Part shown: positions 17,808 to 26,965 of the stretch, piece by piece
Layout: every line of letters begins with the position of its first letter
Position numbering within the stretch: position 1 is the first letter of the stretch
DNA from: JACCZX01 sp963729165
GTDB taxonomy: Bacteria > Pseudomonadota > Gammaproteobacteria > Burkholderiales > Burkholderiaceae_F
Length of the DNA: 64,000 nucleotides
Direction of reading: 5' to 3'
Assembly: GCA_963729165.1 (NCBI GenBank)
Contig: CAVSMM010000014.1
Location: 1-64,000 of the forward strand
Notes under the pieces: model-generated
The model's database searches: none
Told to the model about the DNA's origin: nothing
What the model saw: only the letters and a program-made list of their open reading frames with translations
Made by a program: the position numbers and the translations under genes

Positions 17808-18304
17808 ATGAGTTCCGTCTACGACTTTTCAGCGCAAACGATTGACGGCAAGACCCGCACGTTGGCCGACTTCAAAGGCAAAGTGCTGCTGGTTGTTAAT
17901 ACTGCGAGCCAATGCGGCTTCACGCCGCAGTACAAGGGGCTCGAAGCCCTTCATAAGAAATATGCGGGTCGGGGGTTTGCGGTGCTGGGCTTTCCGAGCA
18001 ATCAGTTTGGTCAGCAAGAGCCCGGACCTGACACCGAGATTGCCGAGTTTTGCGAAATGAACTTCGGCGTGACGTTCCCGATGTTCTCCAAGGTCGACGT
18101 CAATGGGCCAAACGCTCATCCGCTTTACAAATATCTGACATCCGAGAAGAAAGGGTTGCTCGGATCGGAAGGAATCAAGTGGAACTTCACGAAGTTCCTG
18201 GTTGGAAAAGATGGCGCGGTGATCGATCGATATGCGCCGACGACCAAGCCAGAAGATCTGGAGAAGGACGTGGAAAGGCGCGCAAGCTGGCGTTACAGCT
18301 CTGA
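17808..18304 (+). CDS. Glutathione peroxidase-family thiol peroxidase (frameshift near the end)
   Basis: Cytoplasmic peroxide-reducing enzyme of the GPx/BtuE type, with Cys instead of Sec. The catalytic residues are visible: Cys in NTASQCGFTPQY, Gln in FPSNQFGQQEPG and Trp/Asn in IKWNFTKFLV. A missing A in the A-run near 18272 makes the uncorrected frame run 145 bp too far; adding one A gives a normal end EKARKLALQL and a TGA at 18302-18304 (about 165 aa). It is divergent from the zinc-motif gene. Confidence 0.9.
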
Positions 18305-18529
18305 TCGCGAGTGTGCGAGAACAGACTCAAATCAATTGGTCCGTACGGGATCGAGCCTACTGCAGTTGTCAGGTTCGAACTGGTCGACGTCGATATCGAC
18401 GGTGGCGCGGTGCGCGACGTGTTCCGGTTTTGCTTGTTGTGCCATGTAGGATGCCGAGAATCGCTGGCGGGTTTGGCGCCGAGGTATGGAATCTTTCGCT
18501 AAGAATTGACCAAACCACCGTCAATAAGC

Positions 18530-20293
18530 ATGGGGGACTCGAAAAACTTTGAGCGCAGGCTGTCGGCGATGGCGTTCGCCGACGTGGCGGGGTGGTCGAG
18601 GTTGATCTCGGCCGATGCTGCCGAAGCTATCAGCCAGTGGCGTCGGGTTCGGTTGGAAGTAATTACTCCGCGCATAGAAGAACATGGCGGACGGCTGGTT
18701 GAAATGGCGGGAGACGCGGTACTGGTTGAATTTACGAGCGTCGTGAGCGCGGTTCAGTGGGCGCTGGACGTGCAAGGGTCGGTTGAGGACAGTTACGCGG
18801 ATGCGAGCGGCATGAAATTGCAACTTCGCGTCGCAGTAAACATCGACGAGGTCATCGTCGACGATGGAATTCTTCAAGGCGAAGGCGTCAACATCGCCGC
18901 GAGAATCCACCAGGCAGCGGTGCCTGGCCAGATCGTTGTTACCGAAGCCGTGCGAGATTATGTTGCAACAAAACTTCCGGTCGCCTTCAAGTTCCTCGGT
19001 GAACAGCAGTTCAAGAACGTCGCACAACGCGTCCGCGTATTTGCAGTGGAAAGATCTCGAGAGGCCGGGGAGAGACTTGCCAGTCAGCCCTACTTGAATT
19101 GGTCGTCTCGACCGACACTGGCGGTTCTGCCGTTCCGAAATATCGGCCATAGCGACGATAGTTACTTCGGCGAGGGTATGACCGAGGACATCATCACCGG
19201 GTTGTCGCGAAGCCGGTCACTGTATGTGGTTTCCCGGAATTCAACACTGCGGTACAGAGAAAGAAACGTTGACATACGTGAGATTGCCAACGATCTCGAC
19301 GTTCGTTACGTACTCGACGGCAGTGTCCGACGACAATCGAATCGGCTTCGCATAAACGCGGAACTGATCCAGGTGGATGCAAAACGAAGCATGTGGGCGG
19401 AGCGATTCGACGGGGCGAACGACGATATTTTCGATTTTCAGGATCGAATTGTTTCAAGCATTGTCGGTGCCATCGAGCCGCGGCTGAGGGAGATGGAGGC
19501 TGCTCGCGTCGTCGACAGACCGACCGACAGTCTCGACGCCTATGACTGCGTATTGAAGGCGCTCGCGAAGCTGTACTTGTTCACCGAAGATAGCTTTAAT
19601 GAAACAGGGGCATTGATTGATCGGGCGATTGAGCTGACCGGAGTATGCGCAGGCACATGCTACCGTGCGTGGCGGATCAATTTCGTGATTGGTGAGGGGC
19701 GATCGAAAGACCTGACCAGCGACATTGAACGAGCGCTCGATGCTTCTCAGCGAGCCATTTCACTGGATTCGGGTGACCCCTTTGCGCTATGCGTCGCCGG
19801 GCACGTGTTGTCGTTTATGGCCAAACGGCCGTCCGAGGCCGTTGACCTCTTTGATCAGGCGCTTGCGCTGAACCAAAACAGCGCATTCGGCTGGGGTTTG
19901 AGTGCACTGACGTTTTCCTATCTCGGTCGGTCCGATGAAGCGGTAGAGCGACTTCGCAACGTATGGCGGCTCAGTCCGTACGATCCCATGAATTTCTATT
20001 TCTGGATTGTCGCGGGCATTGCGGAATTTGTTGCGGGCCGCTACGGCGAAGCCATTGCATGGCTCAAGCGTTCGCGCCGAGCCAATCCGAGGTTTACTCC
20101 TGCTCTGCGCATGCTTGCTGCGTCCTGCGCTCTTTCTGGAGATACGACCACCGCGCACGAAGTGAGCCAAGTTCTACTCAGGGTCGATCCGCGCTTCCGT
20201 ATATCGTCCTTTCTTGCGTCTTATCCGCTTCAGCGCCGTGAGGATGTGCAACGACTTGAGAAAGGCTTGCAGGAAGCCGGGCTTCCGCAGTAG
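18530..20293 (+). CDS. Class III adenylate/guanylate cyclase with TolB-like and TPR regions
   Basis: The ~587-aa protein has an N-terminal cyclase homology domain (residues ~8-170): RRLSAMAFADVAGWSRL with the first metal Asp, EMAGDAVLVEF with the second, and GEGVNIAARIHQ with the transition-state Asn/Arg. A TolB-N-like region follows (PTLAVLPFRNI, EGMTEDIITGLSR, YVLDGSVRRQ; ~200-310), then tetratricopeptide-type helices (~340-580). This layout is common in alphaproteobacteria and some betaproteobacteria. No membrane segment is seen. I chose ATG 18530 because the cyclase domain normally starts a few residues from the N-terminus. Base composition is less GC-rich than in the flanking housekeeping genes. 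Confidence 0.88.
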   Translation: MGDSKNFERRLSAMAFADVAGWSRLISADAAEAISQWRRVRLEVITPRIEEHGGRLVEMAGDAVLVEFTSVVSAVQWALDVQGSVEDSYADASGMKLQLRVAVNIDEVIVDDGILQGEGVNIAARIHQAAVPGQIVVTEAVRDYVATKLPVAFKFLGEQQFKNVAQRVRVFAVERSREAGERLASQPYLNWSSRPTLAVLPFRNIGHSDDSYFGEGMTEDIITGLSRSRSLYVVSRNSTLRYRERNVDIREIANDLDVRYVLDGSVRRQSNRLRINAELIQVDAKRSMWAERFDGANDDIFDFQDRIVSSIVGAIEPRLREMEAARVVDRPTDSLDAYDCVLKALAKLYLFTEDSFNETGALIDRAIELTGVCAGTCYRAWRINFVIGEGRSKDLTSDIERALDASQRAISLDSGDPFALCVAGHVLSFMAKRPSEAVDLFDQALALNQNSAFGWGLSALTFSYLGRSDEAVERLRNVWRLSPYDPMNFYFWIVAGIAEFVAGRYGEAIAWLKRSRRANPRFTPALRMLAASCALSGDTTTAHEVSQVLLRVDPRFRISSFLASYPLQRREDVQRLEKGLQEAGLPQ

Positions 20294-20351
20294 AAAGCAC
20301 AAGTTTGAAGTCGGCGCGGTGACTGCCCTTTCATAAGAGGAGGAAAGTACG

Positions 20352-21636
20352 ATGGCTTTCGGTGCGGGAGCAGGTGCAGGGGCGGGAGCAGGTGCTGGAG
20401 CAGGCGCGGGAGCAGGCGCCGGAGCGGGTGCCGGTGCTGGCGCGGGTGCCGGAGCTGGCGCCGGAGCGGGTGCCGGAGCTGGCGCGGGTGCCGGAGCTGG
20501 CGCCGGAGCGGGAGCAGGTGCGGGCGCCGGAGCAGGTGCGGGCGCCGGCGCAGGAGCTGGCGCAGGAACTGGGCGGAGTTACTACGCGACACCTTGGGAA
20601 TTGCGATATCTGCCGTGGGCATTGGACTTCACGCCTGACGACATGGGAGAAGTGGCTTTCCCATTTTATGTTGTCAACCCTTATCCGAATGACATCTCCG
20701 CCAACCCGCCAACGCCTGGCCCGGACCTTGTCTGGACCAATGGCGACTGGGACCCGGCGCTCAGATTCTGGACACTTGCCTACGATCCTCAACTTACGGA
20801 ATGGCTGAAAGCGACCGATCCATCGCGAGCCTCGATTCAGGCGGCGCGGGAGTTTGGATCCGATCCCTCCCCTTGGATGCACGATCGTGCGAACCTGATA
20901 GCCAAGAACTTTGCCGAAGCGAATGACTTAGCGTGGCATCCCGACCAAGACATCGATGGCGCTGGGAACATCGTGACGCAGCGCCAAAACGCGTTTGGCC
21001 GGATCACCAGTGAGATTGTCGAACTGCAGATGCTGATGCAGGACGACCGCGAGCGGTATCTCGATGAAACGGAGTCGCAGGCAGACGGAGTGCCGGACTA
21101 TTTCCTGCATTTCATCGGCGCAAGCGCCGCCCGTCATCCGTGGACGATCGAGCTTATTTCCTGCGGACTGGCGATCAGCAACATCGTCTACATGTACTAC
21201 AAGGCGCACTTCAAGCGGGTACGCCCGTCGTTTTTGTGTCCGGGCCTCACCCCACCGTTTGGCCCGCCCGCGCATCCGGCGTTTCCCAGTGGACATTCGA
21301 CGGCATCACATTTGATTGCTTTGTTGCTATTGGAGATACCTGCGCTGCGCGAACGATTCGGTCTTTTTAAGACAACACCATCACCCACGGAAATTGGTGA
21401 TCGGGTTCCCGTTGGCGACCTTGCAGGAGCCTTGCCGATTGCGTCGCCTCTGTTGTGGCTGGCGGCGCGTATCGCCAAGGGGCGCGAGCGCATCGGGGTG
21501 CATTACGCGTCCGATACCAACGTCGGGCGCCATATCGCAGGCCGCCGTATGGCAACTACTTGTTACGAACCCGATGAAGTACCCGACGCTGGCGAGCGTG
21601 CTTACCAAAGCGCAGGCGGAATGGAAACCGCTTTAG
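20352..21636 (+). CDS. Vanadium-haloperoxidase/PAP2-like protein with an N-terminal (Gly-Ala)34 silk-like domain
   Basis: A strong AGAGGAGGAAA site precedes the ATG. After MAF come 34 consecutive Gly-Ala dipeptides (20361-20564), then a PAP2/haloperoxidase catalytic domain. Its oxyanion/vanadate-binding motifs are complete: KAHFKRVRP (Kx6RP), FPSGHST, and RERIGVHYASD (Rx5Hx3D). Upstream helices (VTQRQNAFGRITSEIVELQ, AARHPWTIELI) fit bacterial vanadium-dependent haloperoxidase relatives. No signal peptide is visible. A missing base near 21538 shifts the frame; corrected, the protein ends AVWQLLVTNPMKYP...AEWKPL at a TAG (21634-21636), about 427 aa. The uncorrected frame runs to 21797 into the antisense neighbour. 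Peroxidase versus phosphatase activity cannot be decided here. Confidence 0.87.
20361..20564 (+). repeat. (Gly-Ala)34-encoding repeat
   Basis: 204 bp encode 34 uninterrupted Gly-Ala pairs. The codons vary freely (GGT/GGC/GGA/GGG and GCA/GCC/GCG/GCT), so simple hexanucleotide slippage alone does not explain it, although short higher-order units recur in the middle. The peptide pattern equals the crystalline repeat of silk fibroin without Ser. Confidence 0.95.
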
Positions 21637-21655
21637 AAGAGCCGTGCCTGGTACC

Positions 21656-24300
21656 TTATGTCACCAACAAACCGATGTTGTTGTCACCCGCGACGAGGTC
21701 GACTAATTGGGTTGGCCGCCAACTGCAAGGCAGCAGCGTCGTAGGATCGGAAATCGCTCGATCTTCCGCGCATGAGGCTTCCGCTAGCACTAGATAACGG
21801 GCGCCGGATGCGGGGGGAAAGTCGGTAAATGGCCCGAAGGTCGTGCCCGCCGGCTGATTCTCTAATGTTGGAACTGACTGAGCGGCTACTGCGCTAGCGC
21901 TCGCGGTCCAATTGTTGTCGTTCCAACGCGGCATATCAGTGCCTTTCGGCCACTTGGTCCACCAGACACGCACGATGACATTGGCCGCGAGCTGTTGTCC
22001 TCGGTTCTTGACAACGACGTGAACGCCGGCGGCCCTGACCTCGATGGACCCCGGTTTGGCGTGCCATGCGGCCACATCGGAACGCGTGTCTAACGACACC
22101 GGAACGTAACCTCCCGCGCGATGTTCAATCGCTCCGGCAGGATTTTCTTCCGTTAGCGGACGTCGATCATCGATAAAAATGTCAACGGGCTCGGGAAGCC
22201 CCGGACGATCATTGATCGATGCGAGGTCAGGGGCGTACAGACCCTGCGCTTCAAAAGCCCACCGGGCAGGCTTGAAACCGCATCCTCCGACACGGGTCGG
22301 CGCCGCTCCGGTTGATACGTCGATGTCGAAAGTTTCGGTGCCGACATCGGCGTCGATCAACGCCGAAACAAATCCGTCGACGAGCGCCGTCGGCACCTTG
22401 CCCGCGTCGCCTAGAAGTCCAATTGCCTTGATGATCAGGTAAACCACATAGTGCGACGCCGCTTCGCGCGTTTCGCGGCTCGGCCGATTGTTTGCGAGGT
22501 TCGTATCGCCACCCAGGCAAAGGTACAAACGAAATAGCGACGATGAAAGAATCTGTTCGCCACGGTATCCCTTTCGGCGAATAGTATCGGCGCTGGCAAG
22601 AACGGCGAGCGGCCGATGCATTGAGCCGCACCAACTCCATCCGTGCGCAACACAGCGATCGTGTCGTCGCGGGACAAAGACCCACGGAAACGTCGCGCCC
22701 CGTGCACGCGGAACACTGGCCAACTCCGAGAACGGATCAGAGGCTATCGCCGCAAGCGCATCGCCGGCGCTGTGCGCAAATCTAAACTCCAGTTCACCAA
22801 CCGATGCCATCAGCAGAATGTGACCGAACTCGTGCCACATCCAGCGCGTGTCGCCGGCGATGCCAAGCGGCTCAGCCTGCGTGGGGCGCACCGCGTTCCT
22901 CCTGCGTCGGACTCGAGTGGATAGATTGGCCAATGCGAGGTGCGTTTGCAGCAACGGAAACGAACCAGGCACCGGCGTCCGATAGAAATCAACCGGCCAT
23001 CCTTCTGGCAACACGCGCGCGTTTACAGTCTGACCATCTTTTCCTGGCCCAGGTCGAATGCCCGATCGATAGAAGATCTTGAGGGGCAACCTCGCCATTC
23101 GAAAATACGATGGCAACGAAGTGCCATACTGTTCTATGCGTTCCAGCATTCGGCAGAAGTTCCAATACGCACTGACTGCACTGAAATCATTCGAGCGAAC
23201 CGACGGCGCCTCTCGGCCCAAGTTGACCCTCCGAATCTTTCCAGCGCGCGCATCTTCTCTTTCGCTTCTTACAAAAAGCGAGGCATAGACGGCTAATTTG
23301 CCGGACTTCTTGAGTAGAAATTGATTCTTTTTCGGGGGGCCGGTAGGCGCGCGAAGACGATTTAACACGGCATCGTCGCGAGTGCGACGTCTCACCCGGC
23401 CAGGCCGCCGTGGCGGCTGTGATGCGGGGTCGATCGGAAAAACGCGAGACCCCATGCCGGCGACCATCGGGCTTGTTGACACGATCGTCGGGGGCAGCGA
23501 CGGCGCGTTGGGGGAGACCGTTAAACGTGCGACAAACCAATGCGGAATTGTCTCGAGAGATTCGCCTCCGCGCCCCACACCTCTCACCTCGATTACTACC
23601 TGATTCGCACCGAGCTTGCCTAACCGTATTCCGCTGAACGCGATTGAACCAGCTGCCATTCGGAGTGAACCCGCCAACCGTGCGCGCGCCCCGTTAAGTA
23701 TCGAATAAATCTCATTGGGAGCTCTAGCAAATCGCAAACTTTCCCGCGCCGGCAACGCGTACGGGCCAAAGGGAAGTGAAGCAAGAAGTCCGGTGATGCG
23801 TATCGAAAAGGTATTTTTCCTCGCCGACTTTTGTACGTGGGCAACGATGCGAACACCGAAGCCGGAATTGATGAACTTGTCGCCCCATCGTTCGCTTGCG
23901 ATCAAGACGAGCGTCCGGTCGATCCTCGCGCGTTCTCTCCCACGCTCCATCCAAAAGGAAGCACCACGACCCGCCTCGCCGGTAGCGTCCCGCGCCCATA
24001 CCCGCGACCAACCAAACGTCTACCTCGGTTTTGGGGATCTCTGAGTGCTGCGATCCAAGCCGGCGGAATGCCCAATTTGGCACGTTCGTTCGCGCGCTCA
24101 ACATACCGGCGGCCGACCTCAAAGAGAACCGCCTCCGTGGTATCCGGAATCACTTCGGCATACGGCGTCCCTGGGTGACGCAACACAATCGAGGTTGGAT
24201 GCGTGTCGTCGATCGACTCGACGCGATTTCGCCAGAGTGCGTTCGCAGCCGGGTTCCAGTCAGATGAGCTGGAAGACTTGCCGGCGCTTCGAACTGTCAT
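21656..24300 (-). CDS. Large HEFGH-motif metallopeptidase-like protein (two frameshifts near the N-terminus)
   Basis: Corrected, the gene encodes about 880 residues from ATG 24300 (MTVRSAGKSSSSSDWNP), preceded by AGAGGAAA. Frames change near 24037 (extra C in a C-run) and near 23995; the bridges are DPKTEVDVWLVAGMGAGR and ATGEAGRGASFWMERGRER. The central part carries WMWHEFGHILLMASVGELEF (HEFGH at 22834-22820), a gluzincin/zincin-type HExxH. The C-terminal ~130 residues resemble a CARDB/Ig-like fold (VHVVVKNRGQQLAANVIVRVWWTKW). No signal peptide or membrane segment is evident. I cannot name a family; peptidase activity is inferred from HExxH only. It converges on the silk-like haloperoxidase gene with 19 bp between stops. 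Confidence 0.72.
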
Positions 24301-24545
24301 TGTTTCCTCTCAATAGTTGAGACTTCAATCGAGCTGGAACCAAATCCTAGCTGCTGCCAAATCGTTGTGGCGAATTTTTCATTAAACAGCGTGCCAAGAT
24401 CTGCTAGACCCGTTCCGGGCGTCTTGTTCGTTGATGCTGCTCTTGTTATCGCGTGCACACTCGAACGCGAAGCCGGAAAACATCGAGTCATATCTCGACC
24501 GCGTTCGCCGCGCCTAGGTTTCAAGTTGCCTCTGGAATCTGACAA
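24297..24545 (-). CDS. Small hypothetical protein upstream of the metallopeptidase-like gene
   Basis: An 82-codon frame (TTG start; an internal ATG giving MTRCFPASRSS is an alternative) whose TGA overlaps the next ATG (ATGA). The C-terminal half, GLADLGTLFNEKFATTIWQQLGFGSSSIEVSTIERKQ in two parts, looks like a real helical segment. No family is recognised and no clear ribosome-binding site is visible. The overlap with the downstream gene is the best support; it may also be the tail of a frameshifted longer gene. Confidence 0.4.
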   Translation of the reverse strand: MSDSRGNLKPRRGERGRDMTRCFPASRSSVHAITRAASTNKTPGTGLADLGTLFNEKFATTIWQQLGFGSSSIEVSTIERKQ

Positions 24546-24563
24546 CAGCTGTTCCCAGTGTTT

Positions 24564-25836
24564 CTAGCGTTTGTTTCTGGGGCGTGATTCAGCGCACTGC
24601 GCTCGCGGCCGGTAGCCGCCGGACACGAGCTCGAATCGAAAGAATCGGCACTCGATCGGCCCGTTGAACAGCACGGCCTTACGTGTCTCCTGCAGGCGCA
24701 TCTGCTTCGGTAGCTGACGATCCGACGTCAGAAACCACGCCTCCCAGCCGGAGAATTGCTGCTTCAGCCGGTCCCCGACGTTGCGCATCATGTCCGGCAC
24801 CGAAGCGGAACGCGGCGCGCTTTGCTCCCCGTAGGGTGGATTGGTGACGATCATGCCGCTTTCGGCAGCAGGGGTTGCCACGCGCGCATCGACCGCGGTG
24901 AACTCCAGGCGACCATCGTCGAGCCAGGCCTGCAAGCCGGCGAGCTTTGCGTTGGCAATCGCCTGATCGATGACTCGCGTGGATATGTCGGAGCCGACGA
25001 GGTTTCGCAGCCGCGCCGTCAGCGATCGCTGATCGCGCAGCGTCTTTCAGCCGCCGCCACGCGTGCGAATCGAATCCCTTGAGCCGCTCAAATGCAAAAT
25101 GCCGCTCAAGTCCGGGCGGACGCCTGGCCGCGATCGATGCGGCCTCGATGACGATCGTTCCGCTGCCGCAGAACAGATCCGCGAGCGGCGTCGATGGCGT
25201 CCACCCTGAGAGCGCCAACAATCCTGCGGCAAGATTTTCCTTCAGCGGCGCTTCGCCCTTATCGGCACGCCAACCGCGCTTGAACAGCGGCTCGCCCGAC
25301 AGATCGACGTACAACGTGACCGTCGATGAATCGAGATAGGCGAATACACGCACGTCGGGATTCGAGCGATCGATCGACGGTCGCGCACCGGTCAACTCGC
25401 GCAGGCGATCGACGATCCCGTCCTTGATCCGCAGCATTGCGAACTCGAGGCTCTGCAATGGAGACCGCGATGCGGTGACGTCGACGCGCAGCGTCTGTTG
25501 CGCGGACATTAAGTCCTGCCACCGCACTTCCTGCGTGGCGTCGTACAAATGCTGTTCGCTCAAGTAGCCGCGCCTGCCAACCTGCCAGAGTATGCGACTG
25601 GCGATCCGCGAATGAAGGTTCGCGGCGTAAGCAACGGCCAGAGTTCCGGTGAATGCCACACCGCCGGCCTCGGCCCGCAGCGCCTGTGCACCTACTGCAG
25701 CGAGTTCGTCGGAGAGCGCGGTTTCAAGTCCGCGCGGACACACCGCGAAAAACGCGGCGCGGTCACTTCGCCAGTCCAGTGAAACCGTCAAATCGCATCC
25801 GAGCGGCCGTGCGGCGTCGCGTCGGGCTAGGCGCAA
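24564..25836 (-). CDS. rlmL: THUMP-domain 23S rRNA guanine-N2 methyltransferase RlmL-like (frameshifted)
   Basis: SAM-dependent RNA methyltransferase of the RlmL/YcbY N-terminal type (m2G2445). FFAVCPRGLETALSDEL opens the ferredoxin-like/THUMP part, RVDVTASRSPLQSLEFAMLRIKDG in two halves follows, then the Rossmann core with PLADLFCGSGTIVIEAA and the catalytic TNPPYGEQ. A one-base error near 25020 separates the core from its end; the bridge reads RLRNLVGSDISTRVIDQA. Corrected length is ~420 aa. The start is uncertain: only TTG codons are available (25836, or one about 15 codons downstream). Confidence 0.85.
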
Positions 25837-25924
25837 AGCGCAGACATGGCGGCACCATGGCGAGCATTTGCAACAACGTCCGGCGCGGCGAGGCGCGGAC
25901 GAGCGGAGGAGGATTTCGGCGGTT

Positions 25925-26527
25925 TCACCGGACTAGTGCTCGATCGAGAAACTCAAGGCGATCCTGTCCCCAGAAGAGCTCGTCCTGATAGATATACGTC
26001 GGAGCGCCGAACACGTTGCGCATGATGGCCTCCTGCGAATGCTGCACATATCGTGCTGCGACTTCGGCCGAGCGCGCGTGCTCAAGCAATGACTCCGCTT
26101 CGAGCTTGCGCGCGCCGGCGATTTCAGCCAGCACGCTTGCATCGCTTATGTTGCGTTCCTCGGCCCAGACGGCGCGACCGCAATCACCCGCAATGTCGAG
26201 CGCGGCCACCGTACCGTGGCGCTCGAGGACGGCGAGAATCAGCGTCGCTGCGGGTTCGGCGGGAACCGGAAAATGTTTGGGTTCGAGCGTAAGTGGTACT
26301 CCCAGATGTTCCCGCCAGCGCTTGAGTTCCATCATTCTGTAGGCGCGCCGCTGCGGCGGCCGGTCTTTCAGCGCGAGCCCGCCCGACACCGGAAAGACCT
26401 TGCCCAAGTCCATCACCCGCAAATTGATTTTCGCCTGACGCTTCGCGCAAATCTCTCGAAAGCGCGCATGACCCATGTAAACAAAGGGCGAAACCGGAGT
26501 CATGAAGTAATCGACAGTCTTGTCCAT
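25925..26527 (-). CDS. 2-Hydroxychromene-2-carboxylate isomerase family (DsbA-like fold) protein
   Basis: The 200-aa cytoplasmic protein has the thioredoxin/kappa-class GST-like fold: VDYFMTPVSPFVYMGHARF at the N-terminus with the glutathione-contacting Ser region, RMMELKRWREHLGVPL, then FGAPTYIYQDELFWGQDRLEFLD at the C-terminus, which is the family's most diagnostic part. Known members isomerise a naphthalene-catabolism intermediate, but most homologues have unknown substrates; no aromatic-degradation genes are near. It follows the HemJ-like gene by 6 bp in the leuS-to-rlmL run. Confidence 0.85.
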   Translation of the reverse strand: MDKTVDYFMTPVSPFVYMGHARFREICAKRQAKINLRVMDLGKVFPVSGGLALKDRPPQRRAYRMMELKRWREHLGVPLTLEPKHFPVPAEPAATLILAVLERHGTVAALDIAGDCGRAVWAEERNISDASVLAEIAGARKLEAESLLEHARSAEVAARYVQHSQEAIMRNVFGAPTYIYQDELFWGQDRLEFLDRALVR

Positions 26528-26533
26528 ACGTTC

Positions 26534-26959
26534 CTAAAACGGCTTCACGACAACCAGGATGACAATCGCGGTCAGCAGTAGCACCGGCGCTTCGTTGAAC
26601 CAGCGAAACCAGACATGAGAGTGCGTGGCTTCACGGCGAACGAATTTACCGTAAAGGCTGGCACACCAGCCGTGGTAGGCGATTACTGCTAACACCAGTG
26701 CGAGCTTCGCGTTCATCCACGCGGTACCCATCCCGACGCCGTAGCTCAAAAGCCACATGCCGAGGAGCAGTGCGAGCACCGCCAATCCCGTCGTGAAGCG
26801 CAATAGCTTGCGCGCCATGATCAACAAGCGTTCGCGGGTCGCGGCGTCTTCGACCGTTGCCAGGTTGACGTAGATGCGCGGTAGATAAAACAGTCCTGCG
26901 AACCAGCTGGTCACAAAGATAATGTGCGCTGCCTTGACCCACAGATAGCCACCGCCCAT
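26534..26959 (-). CDS. hemJ: HemJ/CopD-family membrane protein
   Basis: The 141-aa inner-membrane protein has four hydrophobic segments and the HemJ-type N-terminus LWVKAAHIIFVTSWFAGLFYLPRIYVNL, with the conserved His and Arg. HemJ is the oxygen-independent protoporphyrinogen IX oxidase of many proteobacteria; the CopD superfamily also contains copper proteins, but the size and motif favour HemJ. It lies 6 bp after proA and 6 bp before the isomerase gene. Confidence 0.82.
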   Translation of the reverse strand: MGGGYLWVKAAHIIFVTSWFAGLFYLPRIYVNLATVEDAATRERLLIMARKLLRFTTGLAVLALLLGMWLLSYGVGMGTAWMNAKLALVLAVIAYHGWCASLYGKFVRREATHSHVWFRWFNEAPVLLLTAIVILVVVKPF

Positions 26960-26965
26960 TCAGCG

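Noticed and set aside
17808..18449. A glutathione peroxidase with a novel 48-residue Cys-rich extension
   Set aside because: The extension arises from a missing A; the normal C-terminus lies in the next frame and ends at 18304.
20362..20808. Alternative-frame and antisense reading frames through the Gly-Ala repeat (Arg/Glu/Pro- or Ser/Arg-rich)
   Set aside because: They are shadows of a GC-rich repeat; only the Gly-Ala frame has a strong ribosome-binding site and continues into a known domain.
21637..21797. A 142-bp antisense overlap between the haloperoxidase and metallopeptidase genes
   Set aside because: The overlapping tail is out of frame with the true haloperoxidase C-terminus, which ends at 21636.
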